From contig NMRA01000101.1 in assembly GCA_002633005.1 (NCBI GenBank), forward strand, positions 114,450 through 178,449: 64,000 bases of DNA, read 5' to 3'. The number at the start of each line of letters is the position of its first letter. Positions within the stretch are counted from its first letter, which is position 1. Of the stretch, positions 1 to 9,146 are shown one piece after another. The stretch is from Phoronis australis (taxonomy: Eukaryota > Phoronida > Phoronidae). Under the pieces are notes generated by a model. That model ran no database searches. It had not been told where the DNA came from and saw nothing but the letters and a program-made list of their open reading frames with translations. A program made the position numbers and the translations under genes.

Positions 1-17
1 AACAGATCTTCACTCAC

Positions 18-3000
18 CCACATTATACGACTCGGTCAAGAAGTCACTGAGCAGTAGGGGATTGGTCATGTGTGGCATTAGTTTGTCATGTACTCCAACC
101 AGCACCTTTCTATACATGGCAGTGGTTAGCCTATGAGACAGCAGTTTGAGCCACACCGTCGAGAATAGTCGCTTCAGTCCACGTGGAGCAGTGATCTTGA
201 GTGCGATGCTTGCATCTGTCAAACGGTAATGACGGGCTTAAAGCAACATGGCCATGGTAGGCGAACTACTAAAACTGAGACATAGTTTCCGAAAAAGAAA
301 CGCTTGGTTACTGATTTAGGAAATTACAATTACTTTTTTTTTAAATCTAGAATCCAGTTAGGTTGGGGACAGTTTCCTGTTGAATTGTTACTTGGTTGTT
401 CCCTAAATCAGTTTTATCTTATAATAATCATTACTAATTTTGCAACAAGAGAGAATACAAATGAAACATTTGAGTTAAAAGACCCTTCAGTACAGCCATT
501 CTTTAATCAACAGATTTCAGTGACAGCTCGCAATAGGGAGCAGCATTACCTGGGGCCTTTGACAGGAAATTATTGAGAACATCACTATCACTAACTGTAG
601 GCATGGTGATGGTCAGGAGAACAGTTAACATGTTGTTCAGGTATGACTGGGAGGGTTCCTGTAGAAGAAACATCGTACTTCAAAACACAAGTTCCTTGAT
701 AGGAAACATAATAGTCATTGTCATAACATCAGCATCAGCAGCAGTCGCAGCAGCAAATCAAAAGTTTCTAAAATCACTAAAAGGCTCTGAAGAATTCACT
801 ACCAGATTTTAAAATATCTCAAATGTGCAGAATGATCTCAAAATTGATTTTGAACTACAAATCACCAACACACATTACTAACATGTAGTGATTTTTTGTT
901 TTTCATTTTGCATTGTTTGATTTTGAAAAAAAAATGTTAAGCCTGTCAAAATTTTGAATCACAAGAAATGTAAAGGTGTCATGTTTAGATTTTTGCTTCG
1001 CACATTGAACACTGAAGTAACAAGTTGCTTCTAGGTGGGAATTTTCTGCCTTTCTGGGTCTTAGATAAATTAACCCAGAGCTTAGTGCATACCTGTGTAG
1101 AATTGATACTTTCTAAGCAGAACTTGAGCATGTAATAACGCACATCGTCGAATTCCGAGTATTCCTGGAACCTCCCTACGAGACTTTCCATATCCCGGTC
1201 ACATGACAGGAAACACTGAACAATGCTCTATGGAAATAATGCAAAAAAAGAAAATGGAAAACATTAAAACTGCTCATTTCATGCTAATACACCTAGGGTT
1301 TCTAACAAATTTAATGTCAATTAAAAACATCAATCAGATACCTACATAACAAATTAACTTAGTTACTATAAGCTATTCATTCCAATCCACTGTATGTCAA
1401 TGTCAAAGTAAACTTTCACAGAAAACAAACACTACGCTGAGAAATATTCCCAAAAATACGGAAGTAGCAAACCTTAAAGAAGCTTGATGGAAAATAGAGA
1501 TGTTTTGAGTCAATCATTTGGAGTGGATTGTGACCTTCCAGTGACACAAATTTCATCAAAGTACTCAGCGCCATTTCCTGTAAATGAATAATAAGATACT
1601 GAATCATCAGCATTAATTAAAATCAGTGATTTAATTTCTGAACCCATGGCAGGGGTTCATTCAGAATTTCACAAAATAGGTAGTCTGAAATGGGTTTCCC
1701 AATTTCTCAGACAATGATGCATGATGGTTGTTTTTATGACTGCCGTGGCGTTATAATGAGGCGTGCACTGTAGACATGGTTCTGCAGTAAAGATTTTTGT
1801 ATCGGACATCATTTATAATTCAACTTTTTGTTATTGCAGTCGGGCCGATTACCTCTCTGAGCAGCTGGTGGAAAGTTAAAATACACACACTTATTCATTT
1901 TATTTGTGCATCCAACTGCCGAACAGAGTGTCCTAGCTGCGGTGTCAAAATTTCAGTCAGGGTGTCCATTTGGACGCCCTCAAAACCCTCTAGGTGAAGA
2001 AGGCCTGCACCCTCCCTTCACCCAATTCAACAGCCTTGACTTCCACACTAAAAATTAACTTACCTGTACAGGCGACTGGTGCCACATCATGAACTCCAGC
2101 AGCCTCTGTTTAGCTTCTGAGTACCTATCTCTCAGCCACACAGTGTATTGTTCATTCTTAGTCAGGTCTGCAGGAAACACGATATTTTCATTGATACTTC
2201 CAAAATGTGATGTATGAAAGTTAGCCCTGTGCATTTGCATAATGGGGCTACTCACCTACCTACTATGACACACTCATCTAATTGTGCGAACTCATATTTC
2301 AAGACAATTGCTCATTAAACAAACCTGTTGTGCCTTCCACCAAATTCATGACAGACCATGCCAATGTACTCAAAATAGGCAAATCTGGTAACAGAACCGA
2401 TATTTTCACCATCAGTATTTAATTAATAAAAACAACAGCAGATTTAAAACGGCTTGACATGTTTCGTTGTCATTCATTTGAACACCATCATCAGAAGAAG
2501 AGAGAACACAATGGCCACCTAGCTAAGCCCAGCAACAAGTGATGAAACACAGACACAGTCAGTTACAGGGAGGGACAATAAGCTAGACCAACAATGACAA
2601 CCTGTGGTGTGTCAGTTGCCTATTGAGATTGGGCTTGCACCAACTGATGTGTTAAGCCTCAGGAGTTTTAAGCTCCTTTGTTGTTTCTGTTTGGTCTATT
2701 GTAGCAAAGTCATTGAAAGAGCATTGCTGATAATGACTGGAGCTCTGCAGATGAACATTTACATGTGGACCTTTGTCAGAATTTAGATGTTCCCTGCATG
2801 GTCCTGGTTTTCAAATGGCGAACAGTTTTGCATATATTACTGAAGCCACATCAAGCAATGATAAATTTGTACACTACCCCGGACCGTAGACCCATAGGAA
2901 TTTTGTCATTAGGGTTAAATAAATTCAACAGTTTTAGAGACTTGAATGTTAGTACAATTCTTAAGTAATCATTCACCAATTTGTTGAGATTTCGTTGAGC

Positions 3001-6000
3001 AATCTTGGCGTAAAACCCAATATAGGGTACTAGTATTTTAAAGTACTTGTAGTTAGTTTTGCCTACAGGATGAATATCAACTGGGTTATGTTGGAGTCTT
3101 GCTTTCAGTACCCTGTTGACTAATTCTAGGGGATAGCCATTCTTAAGCAAATTCGTTGCAAGTTCTTTGATATTAGATTCAAATCCTGCCCAAGAGTTGT
3201 AAATGCGATATGCCCTGTCTATTAGTTTTAATGAGACCCACTTTATAAACAAAGGATTTGAAGCTATGAAAACAAGTGTACAGTCTTGTGTAGGTCTTCT
3301 TATGAAATACTGATGTTACCACTGAGGTACCCTCACTCTCCACTAAAACTGAGTGTGTCTGTATTTCATCACTTGTTGCTGGGCCTAGCTAGGTGACCAC
3401 TATGTTCTCTCCTCTTTTGATGATGGAGTTTAAATAAACGACACTGAAACATGTCAAGCCATTTTAAATCCGCTGTTGTTTTTATTTCTGCTACTTGCTA
3501 TCATGGATATCAGTATTTGACCAGTATTTTTTATTACTACCAATATGTACAAGTACTCAAGTACTCGAGAGGAGCCCTGGTTATAACCTAGTAAAACAAA
3601 TCAAATGCACAATCACAAAGGTGAAATGTAATTAAAATAATTAATGCGAAATGTAACAAATTAGTCTAAGACATATACAACTATGACAACACGTAAGCCA
3701 TATCTGCACGGGAGACCGTTGTCACGGAGTTACTGACACAGAGCCACCCGATAGGGAAAGTGTGTGACTGTAAAGACTACTGTCATGAAGCAAGTTGGCG
3801 GCCATTCTTGACACTGGTTTGAGAGGAAGAGCAAGTCGCTCTAAATCAAATGCTCCACTGTCAACTAAACGTCTAAACAAACTGGGGAAAGGCAGAAGGG
3901 ACCAACTCTGTTACAGTTGCACAATAGCGTAACTATATATTGGTAACCCACTGGCATTCCACATAGTTTAGGTGTTCCCTTATTGTTTATGCAAGAATGC
4001 ACAATCTTCGTATAAATGACAGGTGCTGATCTAGTTCGCAATATAGTGTTGTGTAAAAGTTACTTAAGTGGAGCAAGTCGTGCATGACAACTCGTAACGT
4101 GTTTTGTTTCCCATGCAAAATCAGCTATACACGAATCAAATAGCAATTTTGAGTACCTGCTGTCTTATCATCTTCAGGTGGTTTCTCAAGGAATAACAAG
4201 TCTGACTTGAGCAATGATGTGAAGATCTTGTGAAAGGCTTTAACACACCCAATGGCAACCTGACTATCATCTGTCTATAACAAAAAGCCACACAAAAAGA
4301 AAATTGTTCTTCAACAGGCAATGCTTCCTACCCAAGAAGTAAACATGGAAAGTCACTAACATGGGATGATAACCTGGTATGAAGCAATTTGAATTTCATT
4401 TCACGTTTTCAAGAAGACAAATCCTAGAGAAAGCGATGACATTTTGACATTCCTTCTTCTGGTCCAGTGAGAAAGTCGACCAACTCGTCAACTTGTGACG
4501 TGTGTTAAGATAAAACAGCAACGCCAAAAGAAACAACATCTCCAACACACAGCGTGAGGAGATGTGGGGGCATTTTTAAGCCAGCGTTGAACTTGGATGA
4601 GCGAACATTCCACATTCCAGTAATTTTTATGTAGTTGCCAGAAAAATGAACTCTCCTTGCCTTACGATAGGTGTTGCATTCTTGCAGAGGGGTCTAGTAT
4701 TAGATTACGTCATGATTTTATTACTGTCAAGGTACACATACATCCTGAGTTTCAACTGGCCATCACTGCTGTGAATAAAGGTCTAATTATTCAGTGAAAA
4801 CTGGTTCCCGTAGCCATTTTGAAGAGGGGCCCATTTCCTTAATTTTTACCAATATTGCTATTAAGAATACCTCCACTCGCTCCAATATTGACAAGACAGA
4901 ATCAAAGAATACAGCGTAGAGCAGACAATTTCATCCTAAATGACCATTCCAGATACTCCTCTGTTTTGTCTATGCTTACCACTCTCAAATGGTCCACTCT
5001 TCAAAAAGACGTGCTCAAAAAAGACGTGCTCAAAATAAACTGTCCTTTATGTACAAGACTGTAAAACTACATAACCTGGTTGCCATTCCCCAAACATATA
5101 CCTTCTATCCCTGGCCCTACATATTTCTAGATCACGGAATTGCCACACTCTTACTTTTGAGAGAACATACATTCACACTGCATACTATGCAAACTCTCAA
5201 TATGGAATCTAATAAAAAACTGTATCCTTCCAAGATATGTAACAGACAAAATCGACACACATATAGATTACATGTGTTCTCCTTGTATTTAAAAAAATAC
5301 ATATAAAGCACTTACAGCTCTCAGAGAAACATTCTACAATTTGTTATACATGTCCTAATTGAAGAAACCGCGATCACCTGCCTAACATCTTAGTCATATG
5401 CTTTTCTAACCATTTGATGTGAACGTAGGTAGGTATTTATTATCTTGTCTCGATGTCGTCTGTCTATATTCGTCTCGGTGTTTATGGTGGACTGGATGTA
5501 GAACATAAATTGTATCACATGACTGGGGAACTGCTGGACCAGGGGATTCTCTTGCGTGACGTCCTTCCTGTGAGAAGGACGTCTTCTCAGCATGTATCAA
5601 AGTCAGAAAACAAGTAAAGGAATGGACAAGGGTGAGTAGCACCGTTGAACCTTCTAGCCACAAATTACAACATTTGGCGTAGTTGGCAGGATCTGTAATC
5701 CCACCCAGTGGTAACCGAGACCTGCCACCTCTATCTACCAAGCGTTCTAGTGAGGCATCATCGTATTCACCTCTGCCTCACTATTGCAACCCAACTACAC
5801 CGAAGCCAGGAGATCTGATTTGTCAAGTCTGCAGTTTCTCAGTTGGAGAGGGCCATTTGTGGTCCCACCCTTTGACAAATCATCTGCAGGCGGTTTTTGA
5901 TGTAGACTCAATGTGCCGCCTTTCATCAAATGAGGTGCAACATGCCCGCTTCGAAGTGCTAAAATCCCTCTTCTGGCAAATTGAAGAACAAGTGATGAAT

Positions 6001-8864
6001 ACCTATGAGGATCTCCTCGACCTCGCGGGACTTGCTGTCCGCAGCGTCGCCAAGCTGCCCCGTGTGACTCTAGAAGATGAATTACATCTTATGATTTCAT
6101 GCCGGGTACTGGAGTGACTGATGCCAGTAGCCCCTTTGTCACTCTGCGGGAGACTGCTCAGTGCTCAACCCTGGGCCGTGTATGCACTGGTTCGTGGTGC
6201 TGCACCTAGTGGCACGCGTGCCAGAACCCAACTATTCGGTGTGGGCCCTCTCATTCGACTGTGGTCCGAAACACATGCAGTCAGCAGCTCCGCCGTTTGT
6301 TAGTCAATCAACACCGTCTTCCACCCCGAAGACGTACGCAAGTGCTGTTCGAGCACCGCTCAAGTCTCCTGTGATCCCACCACTTAATGAGCATACATCA
6401 TCTCAAGCGTTAGAGTCGGCTATTGACTCCCATTGCAGGCTCGCTTTGTGGAGGACCTACTTCGAGACTTCGCAAACCTTACCCATCGCCATCGAAGTGT
6501 GAGGGACAACACTCTGGTGTTTTAAATCCGTTCAGCCTCCCCTGGCTCCCACTATGACTGGGGCTTCCGAACCTTGTTCAACATCCTTGCAGACCATCTT
6601 CCGTCAACCAAGAGGATTCACCTGCACACATTTACTGGAGATGCCAACGCCGTGGTGCACTTTTGCTGACAGTTCTCGAACTGCTATTTCGGGCTCTTCG
6701 GCAATTGTAACACCTTCACATGATGACAAGCAGGTGCTTTGCAAAAGGTAAAAGAAGATCGTCTCCTTTTGGAAACCGACGCTCCACATTTGTCGCTGAA
6801 GGTTCATTCTAATTATACACAATTCGTGGGGGAGGTGGCTGAGGTAGTAGCTAAACATCGCGGCGCAACAGTCTCGCACATCCTTTGCCAGATCACTAGG
6901 AATCCCAGCCGGCTCTACGGGCTGTAGACTCATAGACTGTGGATTCATCTTTCTTGTTTATTTGTTTTCAGTAGCATAGCTTTGTTTTGTAGCTTGTTTT
7001 TAGTAGTTCACGTTGGAGTAGCAAAGAGCTACCATGTGCTACCTTTGACACTCGTCTAAAAATCTGTTGTTGTTTTTCAGTCAGGTCAAAGTTTGAAAGC
7101 TGATCCAGGGATACTCGTTCGAGGGTAGGTCTGCTCAGTTTCACCCAGCTATTAAAATCCAAGCTATGCTACCTTACTGTTGCCTGTTTTGTCGAGTTGT
7201 GCTGTTCTTATTCTGTTTTGTTATTTGTTGTGTGGTGTGTTAAGTTGATAAATTCATTTTTCTTGTTATTCTAGTTGTTATAGTTAAAGTACAACACCTG
7301 TCACTTTTTAGTATTTCATTTTTTTTTGTTCCAATTTTTTGCCAAGTATTGGCTCAGTTTTTCTCAAGTTTTCTAATCTAAGTTTAGTACCCCCAGTCAC
7401 TTTGTTATTTTATATAGTATAGTTTGCCAGACACCATGGTTTTTGAATTTGTACTAACTTGTCTCATTTATCGGGGCTGTTAGTCCACTAACTGTTATTT
7501 AGGTAGGGAGGGAGAAGTAGTTTGTTTTTAGTTTCTTTTTCATATTCACTCATCAGTTTTTTCCAATTAGTTTGTTTAGCAATTTTAGGGAGGGGAGGAG
7601 TGTTGTGAACGTAGGTAGGTATTTGTTGACTTGTCTTGATGTCGTCTGTCTTTGTTCGTCTGAGTGTTCATGGTGGACCGGATGTAGAACATAGATTGTA
7701 TCACATGACTGGGGAACTGCTGGACCTGGCGTGAGTTCAGTAGACGCTAGGACCTACGCTAGAACCTAACTAAAACCTAGTCAAAGTCACGTGATCTCAT
7801 TTAAAATACACGGCAATATCTCATGTAATCTCGCGACGCCTTGCTTTTTAGCGAGGTCCTAGCGTTACTGAACGGGAGGCTGGGCTTTCTCTAGGCTGTC
7901 GTCCCAAAGTCAGAAGACAAGTAAAGGAATGGACAAGGGTGAGTTGCAGACCTTCTAGTCACATTGGTCTCCTTGTATCAATAGTCTGTTTTATTCTTAG
8001 TAAAATACATTAATTTACATTTTAAATAAATTTGCATTGTATCTTATTGTGACTTGGAATAGTCACTGTCTGTGTACATACATGTGTTTCTGTATATTAG
8101 CTTGCGTGCAGTAATTTGTAGAGTTCAGAGGGGACAGCGGGAAGCTGAATTGAGGTAAGCCATTCAAGACTTATTCAAGTAGTTTTAGTAATACTAGCAT
8201 CGTACTTAAAACTCGCAGGAGACAAGACGTATCCTACGGCTACACAGTCCTTACAGACTCGTATCTCGCATCATTAGTTCTTCAAGTGGTTTTGCTGTGT
8301 CAGGGACCAGTGTTTATCCAGTTGGGTAAGCTGACTTATAGTATGTAAGAATAAAGTGGTAAGGGTGGCTCACAACATCTCTCTCTTTCTTTCGTCCCAT
8401 CTACTAATACCGGTAAGTATTTTACTCGTCTGAGTCGTCTCTGCCCGCAACATGCCATCTGGCATCTCATCAGATACAACAGAGATGTTCACAGGTCACA
8501 TCTTGAACATCAACCTTACTCAGTAAACAAAGCACTAACACACACATTGTTTTGTTGTTATTTTCACAGTTTTGCACAGTTCAATTTATCACTAACATGC
8601 GCCAACATGGATCGGTATTTCGATCGTTTGTTGAAAACTGGAAGAAGTCAGAAGAGAAGACCCATTTTGACTGGACAAGTTCGCCAGTTCAGTTTGCAAG
8701 TACAAGTTCGTGAGTGGAAAACTTACCTCGCTTACTGAAAGGATATCTATAAGACAGTTAGAATGCTTTTTGTCATTTAAAAAGTTTTTGGTAAGCTGCT
8801 TTAATCGAGTCAATAACTGTTTACTTTTAGTTTTCGAGACCACATTCTCAACGGGCATAGCCAT
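18..8864 (-). CDS. NOC4L: NOC4 nucleolar complex protein 4, 5' seven coding exons (partial)
   Basis: NOC4 is a nucleolar protein that works with Nop14 in maturation and export of the 40S ribosomal subunit. Exons on the minus strand, in gene order: 8864-8727, 4274-4157, 2167-2064, 1577-1473, 1215-1093, 658-550, 215-18. Every junction is GT-AG and all phases agree (895 nt, 298 codons plus one base). Recognisable family segments are LTRLKQLTKNFL near the start, YTVWLRDRY, ALSTLMKFVSLEGHNPL, EFDDVRYYMLK and MYRKVLVGVHDKLMPH followed by LLLSDFLTESYNVG; these align in order with human NOC4L as I recall it. The start chosen is the first in-frame ATG, at 8864; a second ATG lies two codons on. The gene leaves the window at a GTGAGT donor at 17-12, so the conserved C-terminal CBF/NOC domain lies outside. 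Intron 1 (about 4.5 kb) and intron 2 carry the transposons listed below. Confidence 0.93.
1915..2010. repeat. Dispersed repeat copy A
   Basis: This intronic stretch shares runs such as GAACAGAGTGTCC, GTGTCCATTTG and AGGCCTGCA, in the same order and spacing, with 35065-35150. It lies between NOC4 exons three and four. No coding sense or terminal structure is visible, so it is probably a fragment of an unnamed interspersed repeat. Confidence 0.5.
2427..3486 (-). mobile_element. Decayed Penelope-like retroelement (RT C-terminus plus GIY-YIG remnant)
   Basis: The minus-strand reading 3252-2851 has the post-RT region typical of Penelope-like elements: LIDRAYRIYNSW, then PYIGFYAKIAQRNLNKL, then DKIPMGLRSGVVYKF, the usual lead-in to the GIY-YIG endonuclease. 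Further downstream, broken by stops and shifts, come CGFSNICKT, NDFATIDQT and CKPNLNRQ, remnants of the endonuclease end. A frame change near 3240 separates the upstream FHSFKSFVYKVGLIKT part. The body is flanked by long inverted repeats: 2427-2550 matches the reverse complement of 3361-3486 with scattered differences, like the terminal repeats described for this class. It sits in NOC4 intron 2 (2168-4156), is truncated and cannot encode an active protein. Confidence 0.85.
4840..5300 (+). mobile_element. Non-LTR retrotransposon (LINE) 3' fragment with frameshift
   Basis: Plus-strand readings show the reverse-transcriptase tail found in many LINE ORF2 proteins: QRIQRRADNFILNDHSRYSS and MLTTLKWSTLQ in one frame (4855-5040), then KLSFMYKTV and NLVAIPQTYTF in another (5030-5110). 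The frame change falls in a local duplication of GACGTGCTCAAAA at about 5009-5036. There is no upstream RT core and no intact end, so this is a dead 5'-truncated copy in NOC4 intron 1. I cannot assign the clade. Confidence 0.75.
5418..5662 (+). repeat. 5' long terminal repeat
   Basis: It starts TGTGAACG and ends AGCCACA. It matches the 3' LTR over the first ~125 bases and the last ~65 bases. The middle differs; here it contains an inverted GACGTCCTTC / GAAGGACGTC pair that could form a small hairpin. Confidence 0.85.
5675..5692 (+). promoter_or_regulatory. Putative primer-binding site of the LTR element
   Basis: TGGCGTAGTTGGCAGGAT begins 12 bases after the LTR end. It resembles TGGCGCAGTCGGTAGGAT, the tRNA-Ser primer site of the Drosophila 17.6/297 group as I recall it, with three mismatches. 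Confidence 0.55.
5683..6117 (+). pseudogene. Unidentified open segment of the LTR element, Cys/His motif
   Basis: A 144-codon open stretch directly downstream of the primer site. The first in-frame ATG is only at about 5911, so there is no good start. Near residue 47 it has CQVCSFSVGEGHLWSH, a C-x2-C-x7-H-x3-H arrangement that could bind zinc, followed by a helical-looking acidic segment (ARFEVLKSLFWQIEEQ). It could be a gag-like product or the N-terminal part of the same captured gene as the TatD remnant. I do not recognise the family. Confidence 0.35.
6400..6927 (+). pseudogene. Broken TatD-family metal-dependent deoxyribonuclease remnant
   Basis: TatD proteins are TIM-barrel metal-dependent DNases. 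Pieces appear in family order but in different frames: AIDSHCRL at 6415 (family start DSHCHLD, with the second metal His replaced by Arg); KRIHLHTFTGDANAVVHF at about 6608 (family LHCFTG); SNCYFGLFG around 6676; RLLLETDAPHLSL at 6757 (catalytic ETD); then FVGEVAEVVAKHRG and NPSRLYGL ending at a TAG at 6925. It looks closest to TATDN2-like members. The distance between the first and last motif is about 515 nt against roughly 780 for a full domain, so the middle is deleted, and at least two shifts or stops break the rest. It lies wholly between the two LTRs. Confidence 0.75.
6928..7586. other. T-rich 3' internal region of the LTR element
   Basis: About 660 bases, rich in T on the plus strand, between the TatD remnant stop and the purine tract. 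No reading frame or conserved motif is visible. Confidence 0.5.
7587..7600 (+). promoter_or_regulatory. Polypurine tract of the LTR element
   Basis: AGGGAGGGGAGGAG sits three bases before the 3' LTR start, the expected position of the plus-strand primer in LTR retroelements. Confidence 0.7.
7604..7963 (+). repeat. 3' long terminal repeat with nested insertion
   Basis: It matches the 5' LTR at both ends but is about 115 bases longer because a small inverted-repeat element (7735-7873) has inserted. The bases flanking the insertion also differ from the 5' LTR, so the two LTRs have diverged for some time. Confidence 0.85.
7735..7873. mobile_element. MITE nested in the 3' LTR
   Basis: 139 bases bounded by inverted repeats: GTTCAGTAGACGCTAGGACC at the left and the reverse complement of GTTCAGTAACGCTAGGACC at the right (one-base difference). 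No coding capacity. Absent from the 5' LTR, so it inserted after the LTR element. No clear target-site duplication. Confidence 0.7.
7964..8726. other. NOC4 intron 1, promoter-proximal part
   Basis: Intronic DNA between the LTR element and NOC4 exon 1. A plus-strand open stretch with ATG at 8607 (about 44 codons) has no recognisable product. I see nothing else in it. Confidence 0.4.
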
Positions 8865-9146
8865 GCTTCTTTTTGAACCAATCACACACTCCGACTTATT
8901 TACCGCGTGGCCCACAGATAATCAGAGCATGCGCATACCACAAGCCGTAATATTCCGCCATTTTTTTGGCGCAGCGGTTTGGGTGTTGGATGTGAACTGA
9001 AATTTCCTTGCAAAATCAAGAATATTTCTTTATTTGTTTTTATTGAATGTGTCAAAATGTGGTGATCATCTCCTTAGCTCGAGGGATTGAGGCTTTGAAG
9101 CAATGGATGGGTAGATTTTAGTGCTGATATTTGCGGCTCGAAATCG
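8865..9146. promoter_or_regulatory. Putative bidirectional NOC4 / domino promoter and domino 5' UTR exon
   Basis: This is the only gap between the divergent NOC4 start (8864, minus) and the first plausible plus-strand donor, AAATCG|GTAAGTG at 9146/9147. It contains CCGCCATTTT at 8955, a YY1-type core, directly fused to TTTTGGCGC at 8964, an E2F-type site, and CpG is more frequent here than in the neighbouring introns. The remodeller's first coding exon (12157) begins at an acceptor, so at least one upstream non-coding exon is required, and this is the likeliest place. A second possible donor is GAGCCG|GTAAGA near 9249. A minimal uORF (ATG GAT GGG TAG) lies at about 9104. No TATA box is evident. 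Confidence 0.5.

Larger units (their letters stand above)
5418..7963 (+). mobile_element. LTR retroelement without visible pol, carrying a TatD-like gene remnant
   Basis: Two direct long terminal repeats (5418-5662 and 7604-7963) begin TGTGAACGTAGGTAGG and end CTTCTAGYCACA. A primer-binding-site-like TGGCGTAGTTGGCAGGA follows the first LTR at 5675, close to the tRNA-Ser type site of some Ty3/Gypsy elements. A purine tract AGGGAGGGGAGGAG lies just before the second LTR. The internal part is only about 1.9 kb, with no reverse transcriptase, RNase H or integrase readable; instead it has an unidentified Cys/His-containing segment and a TatD-like remnant. I see no convincing target-site duplication. 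The element lies in NOC4 intron 1 and is most likely non-autonomous. Confidence 0.85.

Noticed and set aside
2851-3252. Host gene on the minus strand
   Set aside because: The sequence is the post-RT part of a Penelope-like element with flanking inverted repeats, frameshifts and stops.
8607-8738. Short plus-strand frame starting MDRYFDRLLK
   Set aside because: It lies inside NOC4 intron 1, has no recognisable family, and ends soon after.
8592-8915. 107-residue minus-strand open frame as a complete gene
   Set aside because: Only 8727-8864 is coding, as NOC4 exon 1; the rest is intron after a GTAAGT donor, or sequence upstream of the first ATG.
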